64,000 nt of DNA, from NCBI GenBank assembly GCA_029929735.1, contig JAKELP010000005.1:537712-601711 (forward strand), written 5' to 3'. This DNA comes from Mimosa pudica (lineage: Eukaryota; Streptophyta; Magnoliopsida; Fabales; Fabaceae). Position 1 is the first letter of the stretch. Every line of letters starts with the position of its first letter. The position numbers and the translations under genes are program-made. Positions 12,541-22,896 of the stretch are shown piece by piece. The notes below the pieces were generated by a model. The model was given only the letters and a program-made list of their open reading frames with translations, was not told the DNA's origin and did not search any database.

Positions 12541-13094
12541 CCCCTATTGCTTCTTTGCCCCAAAAACTTTCCCAATCACTTAGCCCTTTTGTTTGGGTAG
12601 GTAGTCTTGAAACTTGAGAAATCTGATGAAAAACACAGTTACACAGGGAAATGTTGAGAGACAAAAGAATAATAATTGGAAACTCCAATGTGACCTGGAA
12701 AAACACTTCCACTTGGGCCTGCATACCACAAAGAAGAAGTTTGGACTGGAACACAATTAAATCAAAAAATCAGCAGCAAAGGCCTAATAAATTAACCCTG
12801 TGCTAACAAAACATCTGGATCAGCATAATACAAATAAAAAGTTAACCCTTGAACACAGCAAATCCATCAGCAAAAATATGAAATAGTTGGGCCTAATAAA
12901 TTAAACAGCAAACATATGATATAGTTGGCCAAGCCTAATAAGTTCGATCCAAGTCATATTTCTGATTCTTGAACGCATACACGTCTTCATAAAAAGTTAA
13001 CACACAAATTACAGAACAGAATAACGAAACATAAAGCATCCTCCTAAACATGCAACCCATGCATATGGCTGCTAGTGAAAACCCCCAGAAAACA
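12541..13094. other. Gap between two Helitron genes
   Basis: Intergenic sequence between the RPA-like gene and the unrecognised gene, both on the minus strand. It may hold the RPA-like promoter and leader. No clear TATA element or further gene is evident. Confidence 0.4.
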
Positions 13095-13955
13095 CTACAG
13101 CGCTAACATTTTATGCTTCATTTCTTGAACCTGTGCAATGTCAGGGTCAACATCAAGGGAAGATGTGTTGGTGTAGGACTTAATTGAAGGCATTCCTGTT
13201 CCGGATGAACATGGGAAAAAACATTGAAACACAATCAACATAGACAGTAAAGAAGAAAGCTTGTCATTGTCATGAGATTATTTTGACATGCAATTTAAAG
13301 AAATAAACCATTTACCCGCAAAAATATGAGGGACCTCTAGAGGCTCCGATGAGACAAAATATCTCAGATGAACAAAGGGGTGAAGATTGACTTTTTGAGC
13401 AGCGTCCTTAACCTCTTTCTGAACTTTGTCAACCCATGAACCAATTAGGCAACACCTTACCGCGATCCTGGGCCTCCAAAATGGAAGTGATACATAAGTT
13501 CTAAGTTTAAAATATAAGGCATAGCACAAATTTTCCCAACATAGTGCTACATGTACCTCGCGTTAGGGCCATCACAGGGCTGAAGAACCAACACAAATTC
13601 CTTTTCTAGATAGACAGAAGTTGTCGCCCAATGAACAAAACCACAGTAGTTACCAAACCCAGCCACATCTGAGACCAAAACAAATCCAAAAGGTAAACAT
13701 AACTGAATAAACACTATGAGTTGTAATATTATTTATCTCAAACAACATACCAAATAATCCTGCTGTGGGAAGCGAAGGAAAAGAAGTAACAACCTCATAA
13801 ACGGAAGAGTTATGGGTTAACTGAAGATGGTACTCATCATGAACACCTTCTCCCTCAATCTCAATGACGGGTGAAATCATCTCATAAACACAATCAGAAA
13901 AAAGTTCTCCAAGAAACATATCTAGAGCTTCCACAGAAGACAGCTTAACCAACAT
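13095..13955 (-). CDS. Unrecognised spliced gene in the Helitron
   Basis: I do not recognise this protein. Its exons are clean. The first visible exon is 13955-13751 (starting MLVKLSSVEALDM; start uncertain), followed by 13668-13557, 13473-13316 and 13195-13095. All introns are GT-AG and phases match (1, 2, 1), ending in a TAG. The product includes FGNYCGFVHWATTSVYLEKE, LIGSWVDKVQKEVKDAAQ and a C-terminus QVQEMKHKMLAL. It would be about 190 aa, mixed-charge, with no signal peptide or membrane segment. An ATG at 14202 opens MKELYLNDITPLHDEFRVVV on the same strand and could be an extra 5' exon, but I could not find a splice that keeps frame. It is the first gene after the Helitron 5' end. It could be a captured host gene or a divergent OB-fold partner of the RPA-like protein. 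Confidence 0.6.
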
Positions 13956-14202
13956 TCACGTAGCATTCAAAATGAAGCAGAGATTGAAAAAAGGAAAACA
14001 AGACATGCAAATGTTGAGGGCAAAACACGAAAATGCAGAACACCTGCTTGTTATAAACCACAAAGGCAACACTGTGCAAATCCTTCGTTCGTCAGTAATT
14101 CTTCAAATACATATTCTCCACCGAAAAAGAACTGTCCACCTTAACAACGACTCGAAACTCATCGTGTAAGGGGGTGATGTCGTTCAAGTACAGCTCCTTC
14201 AT

Positions 14203-14628
14203 CCCAAGACAATGACAAAGAAAACACCTACGAAGACATAATGTCACAAATCGTTTTAAATATTGCAATCAGAATCAGAAATCGTAATCATAAATGGTAA
14301 ATGGAGCAACACATGAAGAAAGAAAATTAAAAGAGAGCTACCGGGAGGAAGCAAGGGAGAGGCTTAGAGGTTGAGAAAAATACTGGGAAAGAGGTTTTGT
14401 GCATATTAGATGGTTTAGGATGCTTTTAAATGCACCAAGGAGGGAAAGAGAAAAAATTTGAATTTCAAAATGAGTTTCAAAATTTGAATTTGAATTAGAG
14501 GTTGAAAAAAAAAGTTGAAATCTTAGTGAACAGTATTATGAGTCTGGGGATGGCCACCTTGGACTAATTTTGCGTTAAAAAAAAGAGGGGATATTTGGCG
14601 GGAGGTTTTGCTCTTATATTATAAGGGA
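14203..14628 (-). promoter_or_regulatory. Helitron 5' terminal region
   Basis: This non-coding stretch runs from the TC terminus (14628) to the first candidate start codon. It holds AT-rich sequence with an imperfectly repeated TTTGAATTTCAAAAT motif (14458-14500) and purine runs. It probably contains the promoter of the first Helitron gene. No single element can be fixed. Confidence 0.4.
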
Positions 14629-15808
14629 TGACTCCAACTATGTTCATTGTCCATCTAATGAGGAGTGGGTTAGGGCAAAGAAAATTTGTGCATTCTTGAA
14701 GCCATTTGCAGTGATTACAAACTTGATTTCCGGGTCAACATATCCCACTGCTAAAAAGTATTTTTCTCAGATAGCTAAGATTGAATTGCTACTTTAAAGA
14801 AATTTGAATCATGATGATGTCATAATTCAAAGTATGGCAACAAGCATGCTTAGGAAGTTTGACAAATATTGGAGTGAATACAGTGACATTCTCTCACTTG
14901 CTATTGTTCTTGATCCTCGCGTGAAGCTTGTGGCATCAAGTATACTTTTACAACACTTGATCCCTCAAATTCTCAAGAGAAGATTGAGGATATAAAGAGG
15001 AAGTTGTATGATATTTTTATTGAATACAATTTTCTGGAATCATCATCATCATCATCTACCCAAGTTGAAGAAATTTCATCAACATCAAGATCTCACAACA
15101 ATGTGCCTTCCAGTGCACCAAATATATTTGCAAGATCAAGTTCAACTTCTCTTTTGGAGGCAGAAATGACTGACAATGATGTTTTTGGGGTAAGTTTAAA
15201 ATTGTTGAGGTCTACAAATATTTATTTCATTAATTTTTTTTATCAGAATTTATTTCATTAATTGAATGCTATGAAATCTTAATAACAATGACATTTACCC
15301 ATTCTTTCATATGTTGTAGGATCTACTAACAATGCAGTGTTCAACTGAGAAATCAATTGAAAAGTCAGAACTAGACTACTTTTTCGAAGAAGGAATAATT
15401 GATCATACAATATCTGCAAATTTCAATGTTTTAGACTTTTGGAAGTCTAACAAAGCTAGATTTCCTTGTCTTTCCAAGATAGCTTGTGATATTCTTTGCA
15501 TTCCGATTACTACAGCTGCTAGTGAATCGGCTTTTAGCATTAGATCTCGAGTTCTCACAATATTTCGGAGTAGTAATATCCCAGAAAACGTTGAAGCTCT
15601 CATTTGTGCACAAAATCAGCTTGTTGGTTTTCTATGGAATGGTAATATTACCAACTATATTTATTATAATATTTTTGTTGTTCAAACTCTCAAACAAATA
15701 TTACTTTATTATTTATGTGTTATACATGTGTATATGGCAGAGGACTCCGAGGCCGAGAAAAGGGAAATTGCTCCTCTTCCAATTTGTTCAAATTCAGAAA
15801 ATGCTTAA
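14629..15808 (+). pseudogene. hAT transposase pseudogene, 3' part
   Basis: This continues the gene interrupted at 600. It begins DSNYVHCPSNEEW and continues with KKICAFLKPFAVITNLISGS, then LAIVLDPRVKL. A stop near 14794 and a frame change near 14955 break it. An intron with GT at 15190 and AG at 15319 precedes the C-terminal dimerisation domain (LDFWKSNKARFPCLSKIA, TTAASESAFS, 15430-15620). A second intron, about 15642-15739, may lead to a last short exon ending at 15808. The transposase is inactive. I did not find the element's right terminal repeat. Confidence 0.85.
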
Positions 15809-16080
15809 ACGACAAATCTCAATTGATGATGCTTCACTGATTATATCATTAGATGTTTAATGTTTTATTTACATACTAGACTACTTTGCTGATTATATAA
15901 TTAGATTGTTTATGTTAAGGATCTTTGAAGTACCAGACTGTGTTCTGAATTTGTTTATTTAATTTTTTTGGAATTCGGACAGATGAAATGATCAATTTAC
16001 TTGGTTTGTTATTGATTTTGTCAAATTTTTTGTTTACTTTAATTATCGAATATTCAAGTTGATTTTTTTTAAATAACATA
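15809..16080. other. Spacer after the hAT gene
   Basis: AT-rich non-coding sequence. The right end of the hAT element should be here or shortly beyond, but no terminal inverted repeat can be matched because the left end is outside the window. Confidence 0.4.
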
Positions 16081-16300
16081 CTACCTCCGGTCCTAAATAT
16101 AGGACCTAGATAACTTTTTTTTGGAGAGGTTAAGGTTGCAAAATAGTCTATTAAATCATGACATATTTGATATATTTTTAGATTATCCATTAGTTTATAA
16201 GTAAAATAAACTAGTTTAAGGGAAAAAATTAGGTAAATCAATTTATAATTAACTTATTTTGCTTTTTTTTAGGATTTTTCCAAAAAGTCAATTAGGTCTT
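16081..16300. mobile_element. Stowaway MITE, copy 1 (right end degraded)
   Basis: It starts CTACCTCCGGTCCTAAATAT after a TA dinucleotide and follows the complete copy at 51301-51532 almost base for base to about 16300. There the right terminal repeat gives way to a repeat of internal sequence. Stowaway elements are Tc1/Mariner-derived and insert at TA. It is non-coding. Confidence 0.85.
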
Positions 16301-16464
16301 ATTTTTCAAAATATTAGGTAAATCAATTTATAATAAACTAGTTTTCCCGGCTCTAGTTGTTTCATGGCCATTGCATGTGGGATTAACTCTGAGGTTAAAG
16401 ATGAAAGAATTCACATAATGATCTTTAACTGTCATTAGAAATTGGAAGGGATAATTTTAATAAG

Positions 16465-17045
16465 GGAAAAGGTGCAAAAATAGCCACCGTAAATTTAAAA
16501 ATGGGCACCTATAACTTTGGTAAATTTAATGGAACTAAACTGTACACTGTAAACAAAAATGGGGCAAAATCGTATATTGTAAACAAAAGTGGGCAAAAGT
16601 AGTATCTCTGTTAGGACGAGTTAAAGAGACGTTTTCCAAATGTGTGCTCCACCATGAGTAAATGACGTGTCAATTCTAAAATCCACCGTGGAAGTTAAAA
16701 TGCATCCAGTTGAGCCCTAAATCACTTGAAACGAATTCTAAATCCCCAAATCATTTCGATAAAAAACCAAATAGAACCCCAAATCATGTAAATTCCACCT
16801 TACTTCTTCGTCTAAAAAATAAAACTCATCTGAAAGATAAATTCCATCAACATATTGCACCATTAAAAGTATGCACATCATTTACTGATGGTGGGGCCAC
16901 GTCTTGAAAACGTCCGTTCAACTCTGCCAAACAGAGAAGTTACGTTTGCCCCATTTTGGTTTACAGTGTACGGTTTTGCCCCTCAAATTTACTAGAGTTA
17001 TAGGTGCTAATTTTTAAATTTATGGTGGCTATTTTTTTTATAATT
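16465..17045. mobile_element. MITE with long terminal inverted repeats
   Basis: The left arm (AAAAATAGCCACCGTAAATT, then GGGCACCTATAACTTTGGTA and a TGTACACTGTAAAC segment) reappears inverted at the right (TTTACAGTGTACGGTTTTGC, then GAGTTATAGGTGC and a final ATTTATGGTGGCTATTTTT). The arms are roughly 170 bp around an unrelated core. AATTTTAATAAG and AATTGAATAAG at the edges may be a diverged target duplication. Exact ends and superfamily are uncertain; the Mutator type is the most likely. Confidence 0.7.
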
Positions 17046-17163
17046 GAATAAGATTTTTAGAATACTAGTATATAAATTTTTATGTGATTTTTAATAAGTA
17101 ACTTAATTTGAATCAAAATATAAGTTAATTTATATGACAGACAATTATAAATTAATATATAAC

Positions 17164-17484
17164 TGTTATGAAATAAGAAGAAAAATTATGAACATAAGAA
17201 GAAAGATGAAGATAATATATGCAAGACTAGAAGATGGAGGAATAAAGCACTTCTCATTCACATATTTCTTGGTACAAAATGTCTTGTACTTAACCTCTAT
17301 TTATAGGCCTTCACACATTAAAGCCTAGAGCTATGGTTACAAGAATTAAAGAAGAACATAATGACTTATAATTATAAGAAACTTCCATAAGTCATTCATG
17401 GGGAGGTTATAGGAAAAGGAATCCTAAGAGTTGTGGAATTACATGGACATTCACTCATACAACAATATGTCAATATTCATAACA
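17164..17484 (-). repeat. 3' LTR of the old Copia element
   Basis: A 321-bp LTR with TG/CA ends (TGTTATGAAATAAG to TTCATAACA). It matches the right LTR (51632-53072 without its Harbinger insert, 314 bp) apart from a few substitutions and a 7-bp length change near 17325. It preserves the uninterrupted target site of the Harbinger element at 17425-17427. Confidence 0.9.
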
Positions 17485-17832
17485 CTCCCCCTTGGATGTC
17501 CATAAGAAATATTATTGTGCCTCATTAAAACCTTACTAAGAAAAATCCAATGGGATAAAAACTCAGTGAAGGAAAAAGAGTACACAATAATTATCAATGT
17601 TGCCTCGTTAAAAACCTTACCAGGAAAACCCAGTGGGACAAAACCTTGGTTAAGGGAAAAAGAGTACAACATGATATTAAGTCCCCGCGAAAGAACCAGT
17701 TTTACTTTCTCACATAACAATATCAATTTTACTCCCCCTAGTAACAACATCCCTTTTTTCTCAATTGAGTATATCAATTTTTCCAATCATATTCCTTCCA
17801 ATGCTATTTCAGCAGATCTTCATGTCGCATTG
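17485..17832 (-). other. Internal 3' segment of the old Copia element
   Basis: Non-coding sequence between the polypurine tract and the solo LTR insertion. It carries two spaced copies of a motif: CATTAAAACCTTACTAAGAA followed by AATGGGATAAAA, and a related GTTAAAAACCTTACCAGGAA followed by AGTGGGACAAAA. Similar motifs occur in 3' regions of many plant Copia elements. The last five bases, CATTG, are the left TSD of the next insertion. Confidence 0.6.
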
Positions 17833-18123
17833 TGTAACATCCCAAATTTTGATTAAGGTTAATTGGAAATTATTGAGGTGTTATTTAGGAAATTTGAGTT
17901 TTAGGGAGAAATTTATGGAGATTTATTGTTATTAAATCTTAATTTTTGGAATTTAAGGAAATATAGTTAAAATAATTATTTGGAGATAAAAACTTCCATG
18001 AAAAGTAAATTGGAATTTAGATAATAATATGGTGAAAAGAAAGAGATATAGTAATATATGCAAACTTTTGGGCTAAAAATATAATTAAGAATAAATAATA
18101 GGGTAGCTTGTTGTAATTTTCCC

Positions 18124-18138
18124 TAATATATATATATA
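18124..18138 (+). promoter_or_regulatory. Probable TATA box of the long LTR
   Basis: TATATATATAAATAC precedes a CT-rich leader (TTCCTTCTTCCTCCTCC). The same arrangement occurs in copy 2 near 41897-41910, with weaker TATA spacing. Confidence 0.5.
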
Positions 18139-19564
18139 AATACTTCCTTCTTCCTCCTCCTTCCAAAAACTGAACCCTAGCCGACAATCTCCTCCCCTCT
18201 TTCAGTTTTTCGATCGCTCTCTCTCCTCTCTTCTCAGTTTCCGTCGCCGGCGGCGGCGAGGGACGGCGGAGCAAGCCGCCACCGGCACAGCCTCTCCCTC
18301 ACAGTCTCTATTGCGTTCTCCCTTCCCCAAACCAGACCCTTTGCCTTTTTTCTCTCTCTCTCTCGATCTGGCCATTTCCTCCCTTCGTTCGGCATGTTCG
18401 CCGATCACTGGCGACGAGAGAGAAGCTCCATTTCTCCTCTGGGTACTTGAGTTTCCTTCGTCTTCTTCCCTTATTCCTCACCCAAGCTCGTGAGTGAGAG
18501 AGAGAACACGAGGTAGTTGAGGTATGGTTGGCCGATTGTTTTGAGTGCTTTCCGGCGAGTTTTTCTGGCGAGCCAGCAACGGCCGATGGTAGGGAAAGGT
18601 AAAGCTTCGACCTTTCTTGTATTTTCTTGAGCTCTTCTCCTTACCAACGCGATTTCTCACTTTTTCCTTCCTTTTTGGTTCGCTTTTTCGGCAAATCTCT
18701 ACAGTGGCCGTTTTTCCGGCGAGTTTTACGGCGGGTCATGGTGGAATCCGGCGACATTGAGCTTAGGTAGCTATAATCTTTCCATTTTGTTTTCTTTTCT
18801 GCTATGTTTAGTGAGTTTTGAGCGAGATCGATTCTGGTTTTGGGATTTTTAGGTTTAATAATCATCAAATGGAAAACTCTAGTTGGATTGTTTGTGATTG
18901 TTTCTCTTCTTTCATGTTCAATCTGATTTGTTTTTGATCTGGAAGGTTTTATTTTATGATTTAGGTCATTTAAGGGAAAGAGTATAGAATTTATGCAGCT
19001 TGAGTCAAATTTCTGAGAAGTTGTAACTGTTTTTTTTTAAGTTGCTACTGCTTTATTTTGGCTGAAACTTTGTGTTTATGGTGTTTGTTTACTTGGGATT
19101 GTGATGGTATTCATTTCTTTTGTTTTGACAGATTTTAATGTCTCCTCAATGTGATGTCCAATCAGTCCTATATATGGCCTATATGTTTAGAAATGGTTAT
19201 TTATGCTGCCTATATAAGAAATTGTTGATGCATTCAAAGTTGTATGCTGAACTTATGGTGGTTGAAGCTATTTTTGATTGCTATTTGGTTTAGATTAACT
19301 AAATTCATTAAATTGAAGTATAATTTTTAATTCACTTGGTTATTAAACACATTTCAGCATGCATGTTTACTTCATGGATGTTTGATTTGATTTGTTTCCC
19401 ATGGGCTGAGTTGATTGAAGGATGATTCGCGATTTCGGTTTTAGACGTTGGTGGTGGTATGCTACTTGTTTAAAAATCTTAGAGGGCTGTGTTGTTAGAT
19501 TCATGAATAAGTAACATTGGTGTGTGCAAATTTTGTCTGATCCTTGAGATTTCCTATGTGGTTG

Positions 19565-20450
19565 TGTAAAGTCCCACATCGGCTGGGGAGGAGAACGAAA
19601 GGTGCTATATATAGGCCTGGATACCTCCCCCTCTTGACGCGTTTTAAAACCGTGAGGGGTGAGGATTCCCCAAAGCGGACAATTTCGAGAGCGAGGCGCT
19701 GGGATGTTACAGATGGTATCAGAGCCAGGCTCGGGTCGGTGTGCCAGCGAGGGCGCTGGGCCCCAAGGGGGGTGGATTGTAAAGTCCCACATCGGCTGGG
19801 GAGGAGAACGAAAGGTGCTATATATAGGCCTGGATACCTCCCCCTCTCGACGCGTTGTAAAGCCGTGAGGGGTGAGGATTCCCCAAAGCGGACAATTTCG
19901 AGAGCGAGGCGCTGGGATGTTACAGATGGTATCAGAGCCAGGCTCAGGTCGGTGTGCCAGCGAGGGCGCTGGGCCCCAAGGGGGGTGGATTGTAAAGTCC
20001 CACATCGGCTGGGGAGGAGAACGAAAGGTGCTATATATAGGCCTGGATACCTCCCCCTCTTGACGCGTTTTAAAGCCGTGAGGGGTGAGGATTCCCCAAA
20101 GCGGACAATTTCGAGAGCGAGGCGCTGGGATGATACAGATAAACACATGTTTGGCCTAATGGAATCGAAACTGTGACTCAAGAAAACCTGCGTGCATGTA
20201 TGACCACTCCGTCATGACCTTTAATCGTGATGTTACAGATGGTATCAGAGCCAGGCTCGGGTCGGTGTGCCAGCGAGGGCGCTGGGCCCCAAGGGGGGTG
20301 GATTGTAAAGTCCCACATCGGCTGGGGAGGAGAACGAAAGGTGCTATATATAGGCCTGGATACCTCCCCCTCTTGACGCGTTTTAAAACCGTGAGGGGTG
20401 AGGATTCCCCAAAGCGGACAATTTCGAGAGCGAGGCGCTGGGATGTTACA
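19565..20450 (+). mobile_element. TRIM array with four LTRs
   Basis: Four 147-bp LTRs (19565-19711, 19778-19924, 19991-20137 and 20304-20450) alternate with 66-bp internal regions at 19712-19777, 19925-19990 and 20238-20303. Each LTR begins TGTAAAGTCCCACATCGG and ends GATGTTACA (GATGATACA in the third). Each internal region begins with the tRNA-Met primer site TGGTATCAGAGCC and ends with a GGGGGGTGGAT polypurine tract. Between the third LTR and the third internal region lie 100 extra bases (20138-20237). These are mostly unrelated sequence ending in a duplicated LTR tail. The whole array is flanked by an exact TSD GGTTG (19560-19564 and 20451-20455). It has no coding function; the long open frames through it are chance. 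Confidence 0.92.
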
Positions 20451-21882
20451 GGTTGCTTTGTTTTGATATTTGAAGTGGATTAAGTTACTAAAAACATGTG
20501 TAAGTGGGTTTCAAGTGTTGCGATACTGTCCCATTAGGGCTGAACTGATTCTTGGCTTCTCTACTTCAAATTCTTACTGAAAAGTGATTGTGTTAGAGTG
20601 TTAGTTTAGTTACTGCTTAGTTATGTTTAAAGCTTTGGTAATTTAAATGTACTAAATGTAAACAGAATTTGGTTGTTATGTTGCTATGTTTAAAGAGTAG
20701 CATAGGTTAATTGTGGTTTCCTCTTGTCTTGGCTGATTGGATTTGGTTAATTCTGTTAATGTGGACATGTTTCTGGTTTATGATGTATTATGGATGTAGA
20801 GTATACTTCTCTGCTTTTGTGGTATTTAGGAAGTGTATTTTCAGATTGGGTTAGGTTGATGATTTAACTGAAATTAAAGCATGACATAGACATAGTTATA
20901 ATTAATTTAGAATATGCTTGGTAATATTGAATTAAAGTTACAGTTTTTTTTGGGCTACACTGTTTTCTGTTCAGGTATAACTGACTCTGTTTTGCTGTGA
21001 TAATGCTAGTATAATTAAATTGAGTTGTTGATGTTTTTGATTTGTGGTTGATGTGTAACCAAGAGTACAAGTATTAAAGTTGATAGATGAAATATATGCA
21101 TGGAATGTGATTTAGTATGAAGTGGAAACTATTCCTTCCCTAGCCGAGGATGTGGTTTATTGATGAGGCTCATGTTTTATTGAATTGGTTTAATTGTAAT
21201 GGTGTGTTTATGTTTGATGTGGTTCATTAAGACATGGTACATAAATGGGGAAAATTTGGGTAGTAAGAAAGGATACGAGAGAGACATTTAATTATGATAA
21301 AGGGAAATGATATTAATTTATCATTTTGCTCTATATTATTTTAGGAGTGGATGCAAGTAGGCTTTCGTGGCATCAAGAAAGGATGGTTGAGAAATTTTGC
21401 GTAAATTGCTAAAGGGCGACAGGTAATCACACTTAACCTTGCTATAACATTGAGGGTGACTTTAGTTAGGGATTTTGTAAAATCCCTTCTCACCCTCTAT
21501 ATATATTATCTTTAAAAGAGTATTTTTATACAAAACAGGCTATCGGGTGCCTTTCAAACACGATTATTTTTGTATAAAAGATTTTTACACATTATATATA
21601 TATACTATTATCCTGCCTGGTGGTGGCCATTGATCTGGAATGGCGTGAAATGTATATAGGGATAGTGTTGGGTAGTGGTTTAAGAGGTGATGAAGAAAGA
21701 AAAGAGGGTTAGATGTTGAGTTGAGATTGTTAAGAGTTATGTTGTGGAAAACACTATTAATTTGGAGATATTGAAGGGAATTGTAAGAATGTATGATATT
21801 GATGTTGATTGAGATTGTGATATTGAATGAGATTAAAATTGGTGGATATTGTGAGGTTTGCATGACACTGATATATATGTAC

Positions 21883-21924
21883 CATCGCGCGATGATAACT
21901 GTCGATTGGCCAATCGACAGTTAT
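21883..21924. repeat. Abutting 12-bp and 30-bp perfect palindromes, copy 1
   Basis: CATCGCGCGATG (21883-21894) is followed directly by a perfect 30-bp palindrome (21895-21924) whose half-site is ATAACTGTCGATTGG. The same pair is unchanged in the other long LTR at 45172-45213. Confidence 0.95.
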
Positions 21925-22056
21925 TTGTACTGATGATCCTTTTCGGATTGATTAGACCAGGGATCATAGGTCAACTTATTGAGAGAAAGTGGTCTACGGT
22001 TGTTTGGCATTGAAGAGTCCAACCGTTCCCGTTCTGCAATGGAAACAGAATTGGGG

Positions 22057-22086
22057 TTCCCTCTCTGGGGATTGCCAGAGAGGGAA
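22057..22086. repeat. Perfect 12-bp-stem hairpin in the long LTR
   Basis: TTCCCTCTCTGG, a six-base spacer, then CCAGAGAGGGAA. A weaker GTCCCCTC/GAGAGGGAC hairpin follows at about 22090-22112. In copy 2 the left arm is slightly altered. Confidence 0.85.
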
Positions 22087-22648
22087 ATTGTCCCCTCATT
22101 ATGGAGAGGGACACAGTGTCAAATTCATATAGTGAAGATTAGATGCTGGGATGCTCCCTTGATGGCACAATGCATCTATAGGTGAGTGTGAGAGTTATAG
22201 TGAAAATACTCAGATTGGAGATGGAGACATGAGGTTTTGTTGGAATGAGATTTATTGAGGGATTTTGAGTGGGATAAGGTAATAGAGATGATGATGTTGA
22301 CTTTGATTTGGATGTGAATGAAGGGCTTGAGTGATGAATGAAAGAAGATTTGGTAATATATATTATTATTGATTTTAAAACTGTGGTACCCTTTAGATGC
22401 CCTAGCTACCGCACATCTCACTGTTATAGTGAGTTAAGCGGTGATTACTGGGACAAATTGTCTCATCCCATGATTACTGACATTTTTGCAGGTATTCATG
22501 CACAGGCGCGAGCATCAGGAAAGGGAATTAGGTAGTAGAGATGGTATAGTTTATTTAGAATTGTATATTGCCAATTTATAGGTCTGCATTCGCTTCCACA
22601 TGTATATATTTATCTATTTATTTTTAATATCAATTAGTTTTGTTTATT

Positions 22649-22824
22649 AACCATGTTAGACAAATCCTTTCTAACATGGTTATCAATAAATTATCCATGA
22701 TAGCAGCTGTGTTGTATTAGTTTATTCTTTTCTATCATGGATAATATTTAATCATTAGGAAATTCCTTTTCTAACTATGATAGGACATTGATATTATGGA
22801 AAATCCTTTTTCTATCATAGTTAG
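22649..22824. repeat. Three consecutive hairpins near the LTR end
   Basis: Inverted pairs are 22649-22660 with 22670-22681 (AACCATGTTAGA), 22690-22703 with 22732-22745 (ATTATCCATGATAG), and 22771-22783 with 22812-22824 (CTAACTATGATAG). All three are perfect in this copy. The same three, with a few mismatches, are at 45929-46105 in copy 2. Confidence 0.9.
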
Positions 22825-22896
22825 TAAAGAGGTTATTAGATCTAAAATGGATATTATTGGTTAATTAAGTAATTAGTAACAGAATGTTACACATTG

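Larger units (their letters stand above)
601..14628 (-). mobile_element. Helitron, 14,028 bp, inserted in a hAT gene
   Basis: The element reads on the minus strand. Its 5' end at 14628 begins TCCCTTATAATATAAGAG, a typical plant Helitron start. Its 3' end at 601 is CTAG, preceded by a short imperfect hairpin (614-628, stem CCTTGC/GCATGG) a few bases inside. The flanking bases are A and T, as expected for Helitron insertion without target duplication. Removing 601-14628 restores the hAT reading frame exactly. In element order it holds an unrecognised spliced gene, an RPA70-like gene, a decayed Rep-helicase gene and a long non-coding 3' tail. A TRIM element and a Mutator-type MITE are nested inside it. 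The helicase domain is truncated, so the copy is unlikely to be autonomous. Confidence 0.9.
21423..22491 (+). other. Possible conserved intron in the long LTR
   Basis: A donor-like GCGACAG/GTAATCAC at 21423 and an acceptor-like ACATTTTTGCAG/GTATTC ending at 22491 flank the palindrome region. The same two signals occur in copy 2 (44714 and 45772). This is inference from sequence only. Confidence 0.3.
17833..22891 (+). mobile_element. Long solo-LTR-like element, copy 1
   Basis: It starts TGTAACATCCCAAATTTT and ends AATGTTACA, flanked by an exact 5-bp duplication CATTG (17828-17832 and 22892-22896). Without the nested TRIM array and its TSD it is about 4.17 kb. It has no protein domains. An apparent promoter (TATATATATAAATAC at about 18124-18138) precedes a CT-rich, then GC-rich leader (18140-18760). 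This pattern and the TGTAACA end resemble the multi-kilobase LTRs of Tekay-type chromoviruses, so a solo LTR is the likely explanation. A LARD-type non-autonomous element is the alternative. The second copy is at 41584-46173. Confidence 0.8.

Noticed and set aside
18017..18868. Open frames in the GC-rich part of the long solo LTR
   Set aside because: Overlapping frames on both strands with low-complexity composition, and not kept in the second copy of the LTR.
19367..20181. Long open frames of 210-259 residues on both strands
   Set aside because: They run through the repeated TRIM LTR and internal units and simply repeat the same translated 213-bp unit; no protein family, and open on both strands.
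19565..20450. Possible CRISPR-like array
   Set aside because: The repeated 147-bp units have TG/CA ends, a tRNA primer site, a polypurine tract and a TSD, so they are LTRs; spacers are identical, not variable.
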